From Bradyrhizobium sp. B124 (lineage in GTDB: Bacteria > Pseudomonadota > Alphaproteobacteria > Rhizobiales > Xanthobacteraceae), in the NCBI RefSeq assembly GCF_038967635.1, contig NZ_CP152413.1, positions 3,038,001 through 3,102,000 on the forward strand: a stretch of DNA of 64,000 nucleotides, read 5' to 3'. Below the pieces are notes generated by a model, which ran no database searches, was not told the DNA's origin, and saw nothing but the letters and a program-made list of their open reading frames with translations. Both the position numbers and the translations under genes were made by a program. This document shows positions 51,084 to 62,810 of the stretch, piece after piece (positions within the stretch are counted from its first letter, which is position 1; every line of letters starts with the position of its first letter).

Positions 51084-51696
51084 TCGCCACGCGTATCCTG
51101 ATCCGTTCTATCCCGTCGTCGACAGCATCAAATGGGTCGAGCGACTGACCAAGCTCGGCGTCGGCACCATCCAGCTCCGCGCCAAGGACCTCGACGATGC
51201 CGAGGCGCTGCAGATCGTCACCGACGCGCTGGCGGTGACCAAGGGCACGGGCACAAAGCTCGTCGTCAACGATTACTGGCGCGCGGCGATCGTCGCCGGC
51301 GCCGAGCATCTGCATCTCGGCCAGGAAGACCTCGCTGACGCTGATCTCGCCGAGATTCGCAAAGCCAGGCTGACACTCGGCGTCTCCACCCATGACGATG
51401 CCGAACTCGACGCCGCGCTCGCAGCGAAACCCGACTATGTCGCGCTCGGCCCGATCTTCTTCACCACGCTGAAGTCGATGCGGTTCGCGCCGCAGGGCAT
51501 TCCGAAGATCACCGAGTGGAAGAAGCGCATCGGCGCCATTCCGCTGGTCGCGATCGGCGGCATCAAGTTCGAGCACGCCGCCGAGATCTTCGCCGCCGGT
51601 GCCGATTCGATCGCCGTCGTCAGTGACGTCACCCAGAACGCCGACCCCGACGCGCGGGTGCGGCAATGGCTCGGCATCCGTGCGGAGGCTGCATGA
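51070..51696 (+). CDS. thiE: Thiamine phosphate synthase
   Basis: 208 residues from ATG 51070 ([20 protein letters not shown]). TIM-barrel ThiE motifs: [44 protein letters not shown] and [20 protein letters not shown]. Couples HMP-PP and thiazole phosphate to thiamine phosphate. The VALGPIF-TTLKS region lacks the usual TxTK spacing of E. coli ThiE by eye but the fold is clear. Overlaps thiG; the gap to thiC contains a family A repeat. Confidence 0.93.
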   Translation: MPYPDRHAYPDPFYPVVDSIKWVERLTKLGVGTIQLRAKDLDDAEALQIVTDALAVTKGTGTKLVVNDYWRAAIVAGAEHLHLGQEDLADADLAEIRKARLTLGVSTHDDAELDAALAAKPDYVALGPIFFTTLKSMRFAPQGIPKITEWKKRIGAIPLVAIGGIKFEHAAEIFAAGADSIAVVSDVTQNADPDARVRQWLGIRAEAA

Positions 51697-51723
51697 TGCT
51701 GCCCAGCACACGCTGTCCATACC

Positions 51724-53763
<2,040 letters not shown>

Positions 53764-53774
53764 TCCTTCCGCTC

Positions 53775-53802
53775 GTCATGCCCGGGGCCTGTCCGGGTAT
53801 CC
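53775..53802. repeat. Degenerate family G repeat
   Basis: CGTCATGCCCGGGGCCTGTCC then GGGTATCC, a degenerate copy of the ATGCCCGGG...CCCGGGCAT hairpin at 26000-26022, directly after thiC. Confidence 0.5.
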
Positions 53803-53811
53803 ATCAAATTG

Positions 53812-53840
53812 AGAAGCCGGGCGAGAGCCCGGCTTTCTTC
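53812..53840 (+). terminator. Rho-independent terminator of the thiamine operon
   Basis: Nine-base stem AAGCCGGGC / GCCCGGCTT (53814-53822 with 53827-53835), loop GAGA, then TCTTCCTTC. Placed 50 bp after the thiC stop. Confidence 0.75.
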
Positions 53841-54253
53841 CTTCTAGAGGATGATGAAATTAGATTGAAAAGCCACCACGAAGGTGGTGCCCCTCTCCCG
53901 CTTGCGGGGAATGGCTGGGCTGGGAGCCCTCTTCACGAACCATGTCGTGGAGAGAGCCCGCATCCGTATCGCATCTTCGATACGAAACGGCCTAAGAGCA
54001 GGCTTCGCTTGTCTCGACCTCGCGAGCATGAGAGGCGCGACCAGTCTGCCGCGAGAGCGCTTCAACTCGACTTTATCCAGCTCTGGAGGCGTGTGATCAT
54101 CATCACGCGCGTGCAAGGTGGCAATGTCCTTTCAACGCCGACATTGACTGGGAATAAGTTGAGTATCAGCTAAGGGCCGAAAGCAGAATTCAACCATCCC
54201 TCGCACTGGTCTAAAAGACAGGGCTGTGCGAGGTCGCGCAAATGGCATAACAA
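53841..54253. other. 413-bp region without a recognisable gene
   Basis: A diverged family D-like fragment (CCCCTCTCCCGCTTGCGGGG, 53890-53909) is followed by sequence with no protein signature. Precedes the AT-richer gene at 54254. Confidence 0.35.
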
Positions 54254-54556
54254 ATGCACTTGACGACGAAAGCACTGACAATAGTCGGTATTCCGCTTCT
54301 AGGGATTCCGGCACTCATCATTGCATTCACCGGCCTATATTATAGCTTACAAGCAGCCGATAACCTTAAGCCGGATTCCAATTGGCCAAAGTTTGGGAGC
54401 ATGGCCAAGGGGTCGCTCCCCTTAATCCCGCGTAGCGAATTTACAGAGTTGGGTCTCTCGTACCGCCGTCGTGCATATATCTTAGCCTTCATATTTGTTG
54501 CTTGGTACCTCGTGATCGTATCGTATATGTTTATTGCGGTTTGGATGACTTCATGA
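54254..54556 (+). CDS. Orphan two-helix membrane protein, AT-rich
   Basis: 100 residues, two strong hydrophobic helices (ALTIVGIPLLGIPALIIAFT and ILAFIFVAWYLVIVSYMFIA) joined by a basic loop. It resembles no family I know. Base composition is about 48 percent GC by eye against roughly 65 percent around it, and it uses codons such as ATA, TTA and TAT that are rare in neighbours. No clear ribosome site. It could be recently acquired, or a non-coding AT-rich stretch; the clean hydrophobic pattern favours a real gene. Confidence 0.5.
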   Translation: MHLTTKALTIVGIPLLGIPALIIAFTGLYYSLQAADNLKPDSNWPKFGSMAKGSLPLIPRSEFTELGLSYRRRAYILAFIFVAWYLVIVSYMFIAVWMTS

Positions 54557-54584
54557 GGACGGTGAGCTTCTCGCCGGCAAGCGT

Positions 54585-54654
54585 TGCACGGATGAGCGAA
54601 GCGACATCCGGGGTTGCACTGTTCCCGCATGTCGCTGCGCTCATCCGGGCTAGC
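54585..54654. repeat. Palindromic repeat, family E (degenerate)
   Basis: CACGGATGAGCGAAGCGACA, TCCGG, then CATGTCGCTGCGCTCATCCG plus GGCTAGC. Same family as 57049-57119. Flanks the AT-rich gene on its right. Confidence 0.65.
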
Positions 54655-54702
54655 AACTAACCGACCCCTACGACGCTCCGTGCGTATGCGGGCCACGACT
54701 TA

Positions 54703-55131
54703 CTATCCGGCACGCTTGGGACTCCACGCTTTGTGCACGAACTCAAGACGGTTGCCGTCGAAGTCGGCGACGTTGGCGGCGTAGTAACCGGGGGCGAAGT
54801 AGGTGCGATCCGCCGGTTTACCCTCGTCGGTGCCACCAGCCTTGATTGCAGCGGCGTAGGCGGCGTCAACGAGCTCATTGGTGTCGCAGACAATCCCGAG
54901 ATACAGCCCGGTCTCGCCGGGGTTGCGTTGCCGAAGCCAGATGCTCGATCCGACCGCCTTTCCGCTGCCGTACATATCGTCAACGATGCCGTAAAGATCG
55001 GGGACGCCCTTGGGGCCCGAAGCTGAGTCGTAGTTGCCGAAGACCTTCCAGCCGAGCGGCTTCAGGGCTTCAGAGTAGAAAGCCAGCGACTTCTCGATGT
55101 TGGTGACGGAGATGTAGACGTGGTCGATCAT
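54703..55131 (-). CDS. VOC/glyoxalase-fold family protein
   Basis: 142 residues (MIDHVYISVTNIEKSLAFYS). Two beta-alpha-beta-beta-beta halves with metal-ligand positions His4, a central Glu-type position near TGLYLGIVCD and Glu in FDGNRLEFVHKAW. Such proteins act as metal-dependent isomerases, dioxygenases or resistance proteins; the substrate is open. Transcribed on the reverse strand upstream of the family E repeat, GAAGGTGACC before the start. Confidence 0.85.
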   Translation of the reverse strand: MIDHVYISVTNIEKSLAFYSEALKPLGWKVFGNYDSASGPKGVPDLYGIVDDMYGSGKAVGSSIWLRQRNPGETGLYLGIVCDTNELVDAAYAAAIKAGGTDEGKPADRTYFAPGYYAANVADFDGNRLEFVHKAWSPKRAG

Positions 55132-55181
55132 TTGGTCACCTTCGATGTGGATCGTGTTGTCCGTTCAGGACAATGTTTTAT

Positions 55182-55258
55182 GTAGGGTGGGTTAGCCGAA
55201 GGCGTAACCCACCGACTGGGCGGCGAGAAGATGGTGGGTTACGCTGCGCTAACCCACC

Positions 55259-55262
<4 letters not shown>
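55182..55262. repeat. Palindromic repeat, family C, overlapping a stop codon
   Basis: GTAGGGTGGGTTAGCCGAAG ... GTAACCCACC, then GGTGGGTTACGCTGCGC plus TAACCCACCCTAC. The right end (CCCTACGG) supplies the stop codon (reverse TAG, 55259-55261) of the monooxygenase gene. Same family as 58589-58673. Confidence 0.82.
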
Positions 55263-56932
<1,670 letters not shown>

Positions 56933-57048
56933 GTCCGCTCCCAAAATTCTTCTTGATCTGTTGGATGGGATTACAGACCCTTTTGCTGGTGCAGGCAACT
57001 GCGCGCGAGCGGGCGCGACTTGCGTTGAGGCGCTGCGAACGCCACATC

Positions 57049-57119
57049 GTAGCCCGGATGAGCGAAGCGACATCCGGATTTGCGAGCGCCCCGCATATCG
57101 CTACGCTCATGCGGGCTAC
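57049..57119. repeat. Palindromic repeat, family E
   Basis: GTAGCCCGGATGAGCGAAGC ... then CATATCGCTACGCTCATGCG plus GGCTAC, a long imperfect inverted repeat upstream of the 131-residue gene. Confidence 0.75.
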
Positions 57120-57134
57120 GCAGCTAAGGCTACC

Positions 57135-57530
57135 ATGACCGACAATCTCACCGGCGTCTGGGACGGCAGCTATGTTCAGCCAGGCGGCATGGTCACCTTC
57201 CTGGCGACGCTGATCGACGCCGGCGGCGCGCTCGGCGGCAGCGTGACCGAGCCGTGCATGGCGGCGGGCTGCCCACTCAGCACCCACAACGCCTCGCTGG
57301 CAGGTCACCGCTCCGGCAGCGCGGTGTCGTTCGTCAAGCGCTACGAGCCGCGAGGCTACGGCTATGACACGGTGCACTATGAAGGCGCCGTCAATGCCGA
57401 TGCGACCGAGATCGACGGGCGCTGGAGCATCCGCGGCACGGCGTACTCGGGAGCGTTCCTGATGGTGCGATCGACGGGGCCGGCGCAAGCGGTGGCGGCG
57501 GAAAACGAGGTGAAGGAGCCGGTGCGCTAG
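57135..57530 (+). CDS. Conserved-looking hypothetical protein (131 aa)
   Basis: 131 residues from ATG 57135 (MTDNLTGVWDGSYVQPGGMV). No signal peptide. The pattern of alternating strands with LTGVWDGSY and DATEIDGRWSIRGTAYSGAF resembles small beta-barrel (lipocalin/avidin-like) proteins, judged only by appearance. Two Cys (CMAAGC). The upstream frame to 56931 lies in the family E repeat and is unlikely to be coding. Followed by a Nudix gene 29 bp downstream; possible operon. Confidence 0.7.
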   Translation: MTDNLTGVWDGSYVQPGGMVTFLATLIDAGGALGGSVTEPCMAAGCPLSTHNASLAGHRSGSAVSFVKRYEPRGYGYDTVHYEGAVNADATEIDGRWSIRGTAYSGAFLMVRSTGPAQAVAAENEVKEPVR

Positions 57531-57559
57531 CGCGCAGCCGTACATCTTCGGAATTGATC

Positions 57560-58039
57560 ATGCCCCAGCGCAGCGCCGGTTTGCTGATGTTTCGCCGCAG
57601 ACGCGGCAGCGCGGAAGTGCTGCTGGTGCATCCGGGCGGCCCGTTCTGGACGAAGAAGGATGATGGGGCATGGTCGATCCCGAAGGGTCTCTATGAAGAG
57701 GGCGAAATTCCCCTGAGCGCCGCGAAACGCGAATTCGAGGAGGAGACGGGACAGCGGCCAGTCGGCACCTTCATCGAGCTCGGCGTGTTCAAGCAACCGA
57801 GCGGCAAGCATGTCAGCGCATGGGCGTTCGAGGGCGAGTTCGACCTCGCAGCGTTCAAGAGCAACACGTTCGCGATGGAGTGGCCGCCACGATCCGGCCG
57901 CCTCGCGGAATTCCCCGAGGCGGACCGCGCGGGCTGGTTTACATTGAAGGAGGCGTTCAGGAAGGTTACCAAGGGACAGCTGCCTGTCCTGAACAGACTG
58001 GTCGAGAAGCTTGGCCTGCCGAAAGACGATTTCATGTAG
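57560..58039 (+). CDS. Nudix hydrolase-family protein
   Basis: 159 residues, MPQRSAGLLMFRRRRGSAEV start. The Nudix box is recognisable: GLYEEGEIPLSAAKREFEEE plus TG. The region WSIPKGLYEEGE and the end RAGWFTLKEAFRKVTKGQLP match the Nudix group annotated as NTP pyrophosphohydrolases related to DR2603/diadenosine hydrolases. It cleaves nucleoside diphosphate derivatives; the exact substrate is open. Just upstream of the Mug-like gene, whose start is 38 bases after this stop, so the two may be a DNA/nucleotide maintenance operon. Confidence 0.85.
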   Translation: MPQRSAGLLMFRRRRGSAEVLLVHPGGPFWTKKDDGAWSIPKGLYEEGEIPLSAAKREFEEETGQRPVGTFIELGVFKQPSGKHVSAWAFEGEFDLAAFKSNTFAMEWPPRSGRLAEFPEADRAGWFTLKEAFRKVTKGQLPVLNRLVEKLGLPKDDFM

Positions 58040-58076
58040 GCAGGATCGCCCCGCTGCTCTGCTCCCTCCTTCCGCG

Positions 58077-58592
58077 ATGCCCGATAACAATCCCCACCGC
58101 CTCCCCGACCAGCTCCGCGCCAACCTGCGGCTGGTGTTCGTCGGCACCGCGGCCAGCACGCGCTCGGCCGCGGTCGGGCATTACTACGCGCATCCCGGCA
58201 ACCGGTTCTGGCGCGCGCTGCATGAGGCCGGCATCACGCCACGGCTTTATCGGCCGGACGAGTTCACCGCATTGCTCGAACTCGGCATCGGCTTCACCGA
58301 TCTCTCCAAGACCGGCGCCGGGATGGATCACGAGATCGCGCGGGGCTCGTTCGATGTCGCGGACTTCAGGACGAAGATCGAGATGGTTCGGCCGAAGAGC
58401 ATCGCTTTCACCAGCAAGAAGGCGGCGAGCCTGTTTTACGGCAAGCCGACCAGCGCGCTTGCGCTCGGGCGGCAGCCGGCCACGAGCGGCTTTCCTGATG
58501 TGTTCGTATTGCCGTCGCCATCGGGTGCGGCGTCCGGGCACTGGACGTTGCAGCCGTGGCGCGAGCTCGCCGAGAGGATCGCAGAATCGTAG
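58077..58592 (+). CDS. Mug/UDG-superfamily protein lacking the canonical Asn
   Basis: 171 residues from ATG 58077. The fold of uracil-DNA glycosylase family 2: LRLVFVGTAASTRSAAVGHY then YAHPGNRFWRALHEAGIT, and FVLPSPSGAASGHW. Motif A of Mug/TDG is GINPG with catalytic Asn; here it reads GTAAS, so Asn is Ala. Motif B NPSGL-type is PSPSGAAS. It may be inactive, use another residue, or belong to a distinct UDG class; I recall an unusual UDG class reported from Bradyrhizobium but cannot verify identity. The stop codon lies in a family C repeat. Confidence 0.8.
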   Translation: MPDNNPHRLPDQLRANLRLVFVGTAASTRSAAVGHYYAHPGNRFWRALHEAGITPRLYRPDEFTALLELGIGFTDLSKTGAGMDHEIARGSFDVADFRTKIEMVRPKSIAFTSKKAASLFYGKPTSALALGRQPATSGFPDVFVLPSPSGAASGHWTLQPWRELAERIAES

Positions 58593-58673
58593 GGCGGGTT
58601 AGCGCAGCGTAACCCGCCATCTTCAATCGCGGATATAAGTCGGTGGGTTACGCCTTCGGCTAACCCACCCTAC
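58589..58673. repeat. Palindromic repeat, family C, overlapping a stop codon
   Basis: GTAGGGCGGGTTAGCGCAGC ... GTAACCCGCC, then CGGTGGGTTACGCCTTCGGC plus TAACCCACCCTAC. The first bases supply the TAG stop (58590-58592) of the Mug-like gene. Inverted order compared with 55182-55262. Confidence 0.82.
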
Positions 58674-58685
58674 GCACCGCGCCCC

Positions 58686-59120
58686 TCACTCCTTCAACGT
58701 GATCGCAAGCCCGCTGAGGTCGACATTGGCCATCAGCCCGATCTGCTTGCCGCTCAGTTCGAGCACCGCGCCGTTCTGGTTGGTCAAGAGGATGCCGCGC
58801 ACGCCGGCGCCGAGCGCAACGCCCATGCCCGCCGCGGCATAGACGCCGGCGATATCCTGGGCGCGGCGGATGTTGCGCACCCGCCCCTGCAACGTGGTCT
58901 GGGAGCCGCCGAACACGAGGCCGTAGTCCAGCCCGCCGGCGGTGAGCCCGTAGGTCTGGCCGTGGAAGGTCAGGACGCCTTTGCCGGCGGAGCCGCCGAA
59001 GAACCAGCCGCCCTTGAAGATGACGAGCGTCACCGCGCCCTCGTCGGCCAGTGCAGCGGACGATCCGGTGAGCAGCGCCAGCGCAAACAGCACGGCGCGG
59101 GCGGCGGATGACAATCTCAT
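58686..59120 (-). CDS. Secreted Gly-rich hypothetical protein (144 aa)
   Basis: 144 residues from ATG 59120 (MRLSSAARAVLFALALLTGS), behind GAACCCCCC; signal peptide ends SSAALADEG. The mature part is beta-rich with Gly-pairs (FKGGWFFGGSAGKGVLTFHG, GGLDYGLVFGGSQ) and ends in ELSGKQIGLMANVDLSGLAI. It resembles a widespread proteobacterial secreted protein of unknown function. No domain is assigned. Confidence 0.72.
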   Translation of the reverse strand: MRLSSAARAVLFALALLTGSSAALADEGAVTLVIFKGGWFFGGSAGKGVLTFHGQTYGLTAGGLDYGLVFGGSQTTLQGRVRNIRRAQDIAGVYAAAGMGVALGAGVRGILLTNQNGAVLELSGKQIGLMANVDLSGLAITLKE

Positions 59121-59327
59121 GGGGGGTTCTCCGGACGAAGTGAAGCGAATCGCTGGCAATCCAATCGGGCGGCGGCACGTCGAAATGCCGGCAAAACACG
59201 CGGGATTGCGCTTGTTCCTGTTATTGCGGAGTCTATCATCGCCCATGTAGTCGCGCGACCATTGGCGCATGCGCTGCCACCGCTTTGCGCCATCGCTGAG
59301 GAGTTTGCGCAACAGGGACCCGCACCG

Positions 59328-59765
59328 ATGCACGATTTCACCCCACTTTCCGGCCTTCTCGGCGGCGCGCTGATCGGCCTGGCCGCGGCGCTGCTGATGC
59401 TGCTGACCGGGCGGATCGCCGGCGTCACCGGCATCGTCGGCGGCCTGCTCCAGCCCGATACCGCCGACCGCACTGCCGACCGCGCCTGGCGCATCGCGTT
59501 CATCGCGGGGCTGATCGCGGCGCCCTTGATTGCGGCGCTATTCGGCGCGCCGCTGCCGCGGCCTGCGATGAATGGGAGCCTTGTGGTGATCGCGATCGCG
59601 GGCGTTCTGGTCGGGTTCGGCACAAGGATGGGCAATGGCTGCACCTCGGGCCACGGCGTCTGCGGCTTCGCGCGGCTGTCCGGGCGCTCGATTGCCGCCA
59701 CGTTCATCTTCATGACGGCGGCGATCGTCACCGTTGCCATCGTCAGGCACGGGATCGGGGGTTAG
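59328..59765 (+). CDS. YeeE/YedE-family transporter subunit, N-terminal half
   Basis: 145 residues from ATG 59328 (MHDFTPLSGLLGGALIGLAA). Four hydrophobic segments; the signature NGCTSGHGVCGFARLSGRS has the conserved Cys pair of YeeE (thiosulfate/sulfur transport; DUF395). E. coli YeeE is one chain; here the two halves are separate genes, the second starting 2 bases after this stop. Expected to import thiosulfate or sulfur species. RidA follows. Confidence 0.88.
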   Translation: MHDFTPLSGLLGGALIGLAAALLMLLTGRIAGVTGIVGGLLQPDTADRTADRAWRIAFIAGLIAAPLIAALFGAPLPRPAMNGSLVVIAIAGVLVGFGTRMGNGCTSGHGVCGFARLSGRSIAATFIFMTAAIVTVAIVRHGIGG

Positions 59766-59767
59766 CG

Positions 59768-60247
59768 ATGCGCCTTCTCGCAAGCTTCCTCTGTGGCCTG
59801 ATCTTCGGCGCGGGCCTTCTGATCTCGGGCATGACCGATCCGCAGAAAGTGCTCGGCTTCCTCGATCTGTTCGGCGCGTGGGATGCGACGCTTGCCTTCG
59901 TGATGGCGGGTGCGGTTGCGGTCGCGGCATCCGGCTTTGCGATCGCGCGGCGGCGCACCGCGCCTGCCTTCTCGGCGCGCTTCCTCTGGCCCGACCGCAA
60001 CGACATCGACGCGCCGCTCGTTGGTGGCGCAATCCTGTTCGGCATCGGCTGGGGCCTCGCCGGCATCTGCCCGGGGCCCGCGCTGGTCAACCTTGCCGGT
60101 CTTTCGCTGCCGATCGTGGTGTTCGTCGTCGCGATGCTGGCAGGCATGATCGGCCAGGATCTCTTCGGCAAGAATCTCTGGCGGCAGCGTACGCTGGCGC
60201 CGAGCGCCGTCGAAACCACTTCCCTTCCATCTCGCGCAGACGGGTGA
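59768..60247 (+). CDS. YeeE/YedE-family transporter subunit, C-terminal half (DUF6691)
   Basis: 159 residues, MRLLASFLCGLIFGAGLLIS. Four membrane segments with FGAGLLISGMTDPQKVLGFL and GWGLAGICPGPALVNLAG, the conserved Cys of the second YeeE half. Partner of the preceding gene in a split YeeE-like channel. The RidA gene starts 4 bases later, so all three form an operon. A sulfur-import role is from family knowledge. Confidence 0.88.
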   Translation: MRLLASFLCGLIFGAGLLISGMTDPQKVLGFLDLFGAWDATLAFVMAGAVAVAASGFAIARRRTAPAFSARFLWPDRNDIDAPLVGGAILFGIGWGLAGICPGPALVNLAGLSLPIVVFVVAMLAGMIGQDLFGKNLWRQRTLAPSAVETTSLPSRADG

Positions 60248-60251
60248 CCCC

Positions 60252-60638
60252 ATGACTGAGATCAAGCACTTCCCTCCTCCGCCCGGCGTCACGGCGCCGC
60301 CGCTCTCGTTCGGCGCCCGCGTCGGCGACCTCCTGTTCATCTCAGGCATTCCCGGCTTCGACGCCAACCGCGAGCTGCCCGACGGCTTCGAGGCGCAGTT
60401 CGCCAATGTCGTCACCAATTTCCGGCGCGTGCTGACCGAGGCCGGCGCGACGATGCGCGATCTGGTCAAGGTCAACGTGCTGCTGACCCGCGCCAGCGAC
60501 GTTGCGACGATGAACGTTCTGTATGCCGGCGCGTTCGGCCCTGCACCCTACCCCGCGCGCACTACCTGCGTCGTGGTGGCGCTGCCCAATCCGAAGATGC
60601 TGATCGAGATCGAGGGCGTGGCGTCCGTGAAGGGGTGA
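60252..60638 (+). CDS. RidA/YjgF family protein
   Basis: 128 residues. Starts TEIKHFPPPPGVTAPPLSFG and has the RidA signature VKVNVLLTRASDVATMNVLY, with the conserved Arg in YPARTTCVVVALPNPKMLIEIEG. RidA enzymes deaminate reactive enamine/imine intermediates from PLP enzymes. Third gene of the YeeE pair operon; the link to sulfur transport is not explained. Confidence 0.92.
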   Translation: MTEIKHFPPPPGVTAPPLSFGARVGDLLFISGIPGFDANRELPDGFEAQFANVVTNFRRVLTEAGATMRDLVKVNVLLTRASDVATMNVLYAGAFGPAPYPARTTCVVVALPNPKMLIEIEGVASVKG

Positions 60639-60648
60639 TGGCTCTTTT

Positions 60649-60688
60649 CGTCATTCCCCGATGCGCAATTGCGAACCGGGGAATGACG
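60649..60688. repeat. Short palindrome (REP-like)
   Basis: CGTCATTCCCCG (60649-60660) and CGGGGAATGACG (60677-60688) pair perfectly around ATGCGCAATTGCGAAC, itself containing GCGCAATTGCG. May terminate the RidA transcript. Confidence 0.6.
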
Positions 60689-60764
60689 AGTAGAGGACGA
60701 ATAGAGAGAGCGCCCGCCTGCGACAAGACAAGCTGATTGAATCTGGGCCGCGCAACACATTCAG

Positions 60765-60887
60765 TGTCGTCCCGGCGAAGGCCGGGACCCATTACCCCAA
60801 ATCTCGATTGCTGCGCGAGGCTGGGGCCGCGTTCCCGTTCACAATTAAATTCGGTGGTTATGGGTCCTGGCTTTCGCCAGGACGACG
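60765..60887. repeat. Palindromic repeat, family B
   Basis: TGTCGTCCCGGCGAAGGCCG ... TATGGGTCCTGGCTTTCGCC plus AGGACGAC; same family as 50154-50273. Separates the RidA and SRAP genes. Confidence 0.8.
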
Positions 60888-60942
60888 ATGTGGAGAGAGC
60901 TGGGCACAAATCCACGCTGCACCGCGCGTGTTCAGTCAGCCC

Positions 60943-61704
60943 CTAGAACAACGACCCCTGCCCGTCGTCCTCGCGCACCGGCGCCTTTCGCACTGCCGCC
61001 TTCTTCAGGGCCGGCGCGTCTTCGGCGGCGATCTCTTCCGCGGTCATCGGCAGCAGCAATTGCGCGTCATCGTTGGCGACGGCATTCACGCGCATCGTCA
61101 CCTGGTGCCAGGCGAACTCGCCGACATCGGGACCTTTCAGCATCGGCATCACGTCGTCGACATCGTTAGGCAGGCAATCGAGCCAGCGCGCGAATTGCTC
61201 GGGCTTGATCGTGACGGGCACGCGGTGATGCAGTTGCGCGAGGTCGGGGCTCGCAGGCGCAGTGACGATCGCGACCGTGTCCTGCTCCTCGCCGTTCGGC
61301 CCCATCCAGGTCTCGGCCAGCGCGGCGAAAGCGAGCGGATGGCCGTCGCGGCGATGGATGAAGAACGGCCGCTTGCGGCCACCGGCGTCCTGCCATTCGT
61401 AATAGCCGTCGGCCGGGATCAGTGCGCGGCGCCGCTTGATCGCGTTTTTGAAAGCCGGCTTCTCCCGCACCGTCTCGGAGCGGGCGTTGATGAGCAGCGA
61501 GAACGTGCGGGGATCCTTGACCCAGGACGGGATCAGGCCCCAGCGCATCAATTGAAAATGCCGGCCGCCATTTTGCAGCAGCACGACCGGGATCGGCTGG
61601 GTCGGCGCAACATTATACCGCGGCGGAAAATTCGGCTGCTCGATGTAGCCGAACATCTCTCGCAAGGCCGCCGGCGGTGAGGTAATGACAAAGCGTCCGC
61701 ACAT
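60943..61704 (-). CDS. SOS-response-associated peptidase-like protein (SRAP, YedK/HMCES)
   Basis: 253 residues beginning MCGRF: Cys2 becomes N-terminal and is the DNA-crosslinking nucleophile. Conserved NVAPTQPIPVV, SLLINARSETVREKPAF, ALIPADGYYEW and LHHRVPVTI with its His complete the family site. SRAP proteins shield abasic sites in single-stranded DNA by a thiazolidine link. Length is typical. Divergent from the 166-residue gene. Confidence 0.95.
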   Translation of the reverse strand: MCGRFVITSPPAALREMFGYIEQPNFPPRYNVAPTQPIPVVLLQNGGRHFQLMRWGLIPSWVKDPRTFSLLINARSETVREKPAFKNAIKRRRALIPADGYYEWQDAGGRKRPFFIHRRDGHPLAFAALAETWMGPNGEEQDTVAIVTAPASPDLAQLHHRVPVTIKPEQFARWLDCLPNDVDDVMPMLKGPDVGEFAWHQVTMRVNAVANDDAQLLLPMTAEEIAAEDAPALKKAAVRKAPVREDDGQGSLF

Positions 61705-61766
61705 ATCCTGTCCAGGGTGGTATCCGTTTATTCCGCCTTAACTTGGACCGTTAAAGACTGCGACCA

Positions 61767-62267
61767 ATGACCTCAACGGCCGCCATAGCGGGCTCTTCCC
61801 CGCGACCGACGTACCCCGACGAGGCGCGGGCGGCGCTGTTGCGCGCCGCCAACATCAATCCCCGCACCGGGCTTGCGACCGACTACCTCAATCACTTCAA
61901 CGAAGCCATCATGCTGCTCGAGATGGTGCCGGACTTGCCGGAATGCGCCAGCGATTTCCTGGAATGGCAGCCACTGTCCTATGCCGAGCATTTCACCGCG
62001 TCCAACTTCAAGGCGCGCGACCTCGCGATCGAGGCCTATGAGACCGCGGACGCCCGAATCCGGGCCGAATTCGACCAGCTCACCGCCAGCATGACCAGTA
62101 TCCTGACCGAGGTCGGCGCCGCTATGCGGCAATTGCATCAGGATAGGAGCCGGGTCGCGCTCGCCGAGCAGGCCATCGTCTGGGTCAAGCCGCTGGTGAT
62201 GCAGACCGCCGGTGTCATCAACGGCGCCGCCGAGGCCGATGTCGAGAGCATCATGGCGGGCGCCTGA
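61767..62267 (+). CDS. Hypothetical helical protein (166 aa)
   Basis: 166 residues (MTSTAAIAGSSPRPTYPDEA). Soluble, mostly helical. DYLNHFNEAIMLLEMVPDLP and ASDFLEWQPLSYAEHFTASN are the likely conserved core. I recognise a recurrent Rhizobiales protein of unknown function from memory only. Begins 62 bp from the SRAP start and is followed by a Nudix gene 17 bp later. Confidence 0.72.
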   Translation: MTSTAAIAGSSPRPTYPDEARAALLRAANINPRTGLATDYLNHFNEAIMLLEMVPDLPECASDFLEWQPLSYAEHFTASNFKARDLAIEAYETADARIRAEFDQLTASMTSILTEVGAAMRQLHQDRSRVALAEQAIVWVKPLVMQTAGVINGAAEADVESIMAGA

Positions 62268-62284
62268 TTTATCGGGCATGATGG

Positions 62285-62725
62285 TTGTCAAAACTGGTTG
62301 TCGTCTTGAGCTCTCCCGAACCTCCGATCCGCCCGCAGCTCGCCGTCTCCGGCGTGATTTTCCGCGACGGCAAGGTGCTGCTGGTGCGCCGCGCCCGCTC
62401 GCCCGGCAAGGGCTTCTATTCGCTGCCCGGCGGTCGGGTCGAGTTCGGCGAAACGCTGCACACCGCCCTGCACCGGGAGATCGACGAGGAGACTGGCCTC
62501 AGGGTCGAGATCCTGGGGCTGGCCGGCTGGCGCGAGGTGCTGCCGACCGGGCCCGGCACCGGGCACTATGTGATCATGACGTTCGCGGCGCGCTGGGCCT
62601 CCCGCGACCCCGTGCTGAACGACGAGCACGACGATTTCAAATGGCTGGCGCCGGAGGAGATCGGCAACCTCAAGGTCACCGGCGGTCTCCATGAGGTCAT
62701 TGCGGCCGCCCGGCGGCTGGTTTGA
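62285..62725 (+). CDS. Nudix hydrolase (MutT/ADPR-like)
   Basis: About 146 residues from a TTG start at 62285; another TTG at 62306 is possible. Nudix box GGRVEFGETLHTALHREIDE plus ETG is complete, preceded by GKVLLVRRARSPGKGFYSLP. The pattern with GKGFYSLPGGRVEFGE matches ADP-ribose-pyrophosphatase/8-oxo-dGTP type enzymes. Third Nudix gene in the window. Start codon choice is uncertain because no ATG lies before the conserved SGVIFRDGK. Confidence 0.87.
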   Translation: MSKLVVVLSSPEPPIRPQLAVSGVIFRDGKVLLVRRARSPGKGFYSLPGGRVEFGETLHTALHREIDEETGLRVEILGLAGWREVLPTGPGTGHYVIMTFAARWASRDPVLNDEHDDFKWLAPEEIGNLKVTGGLHEVIAAARRLV

Positions 62726-62810
62726 GGCCTGTTCGGGGACGGTATTGAAGCCTTGCCGCCTTGCCTCGGGCGCATTGAGGGGGCATACCACGGCGATCCC
62801 GGAACCCCTG

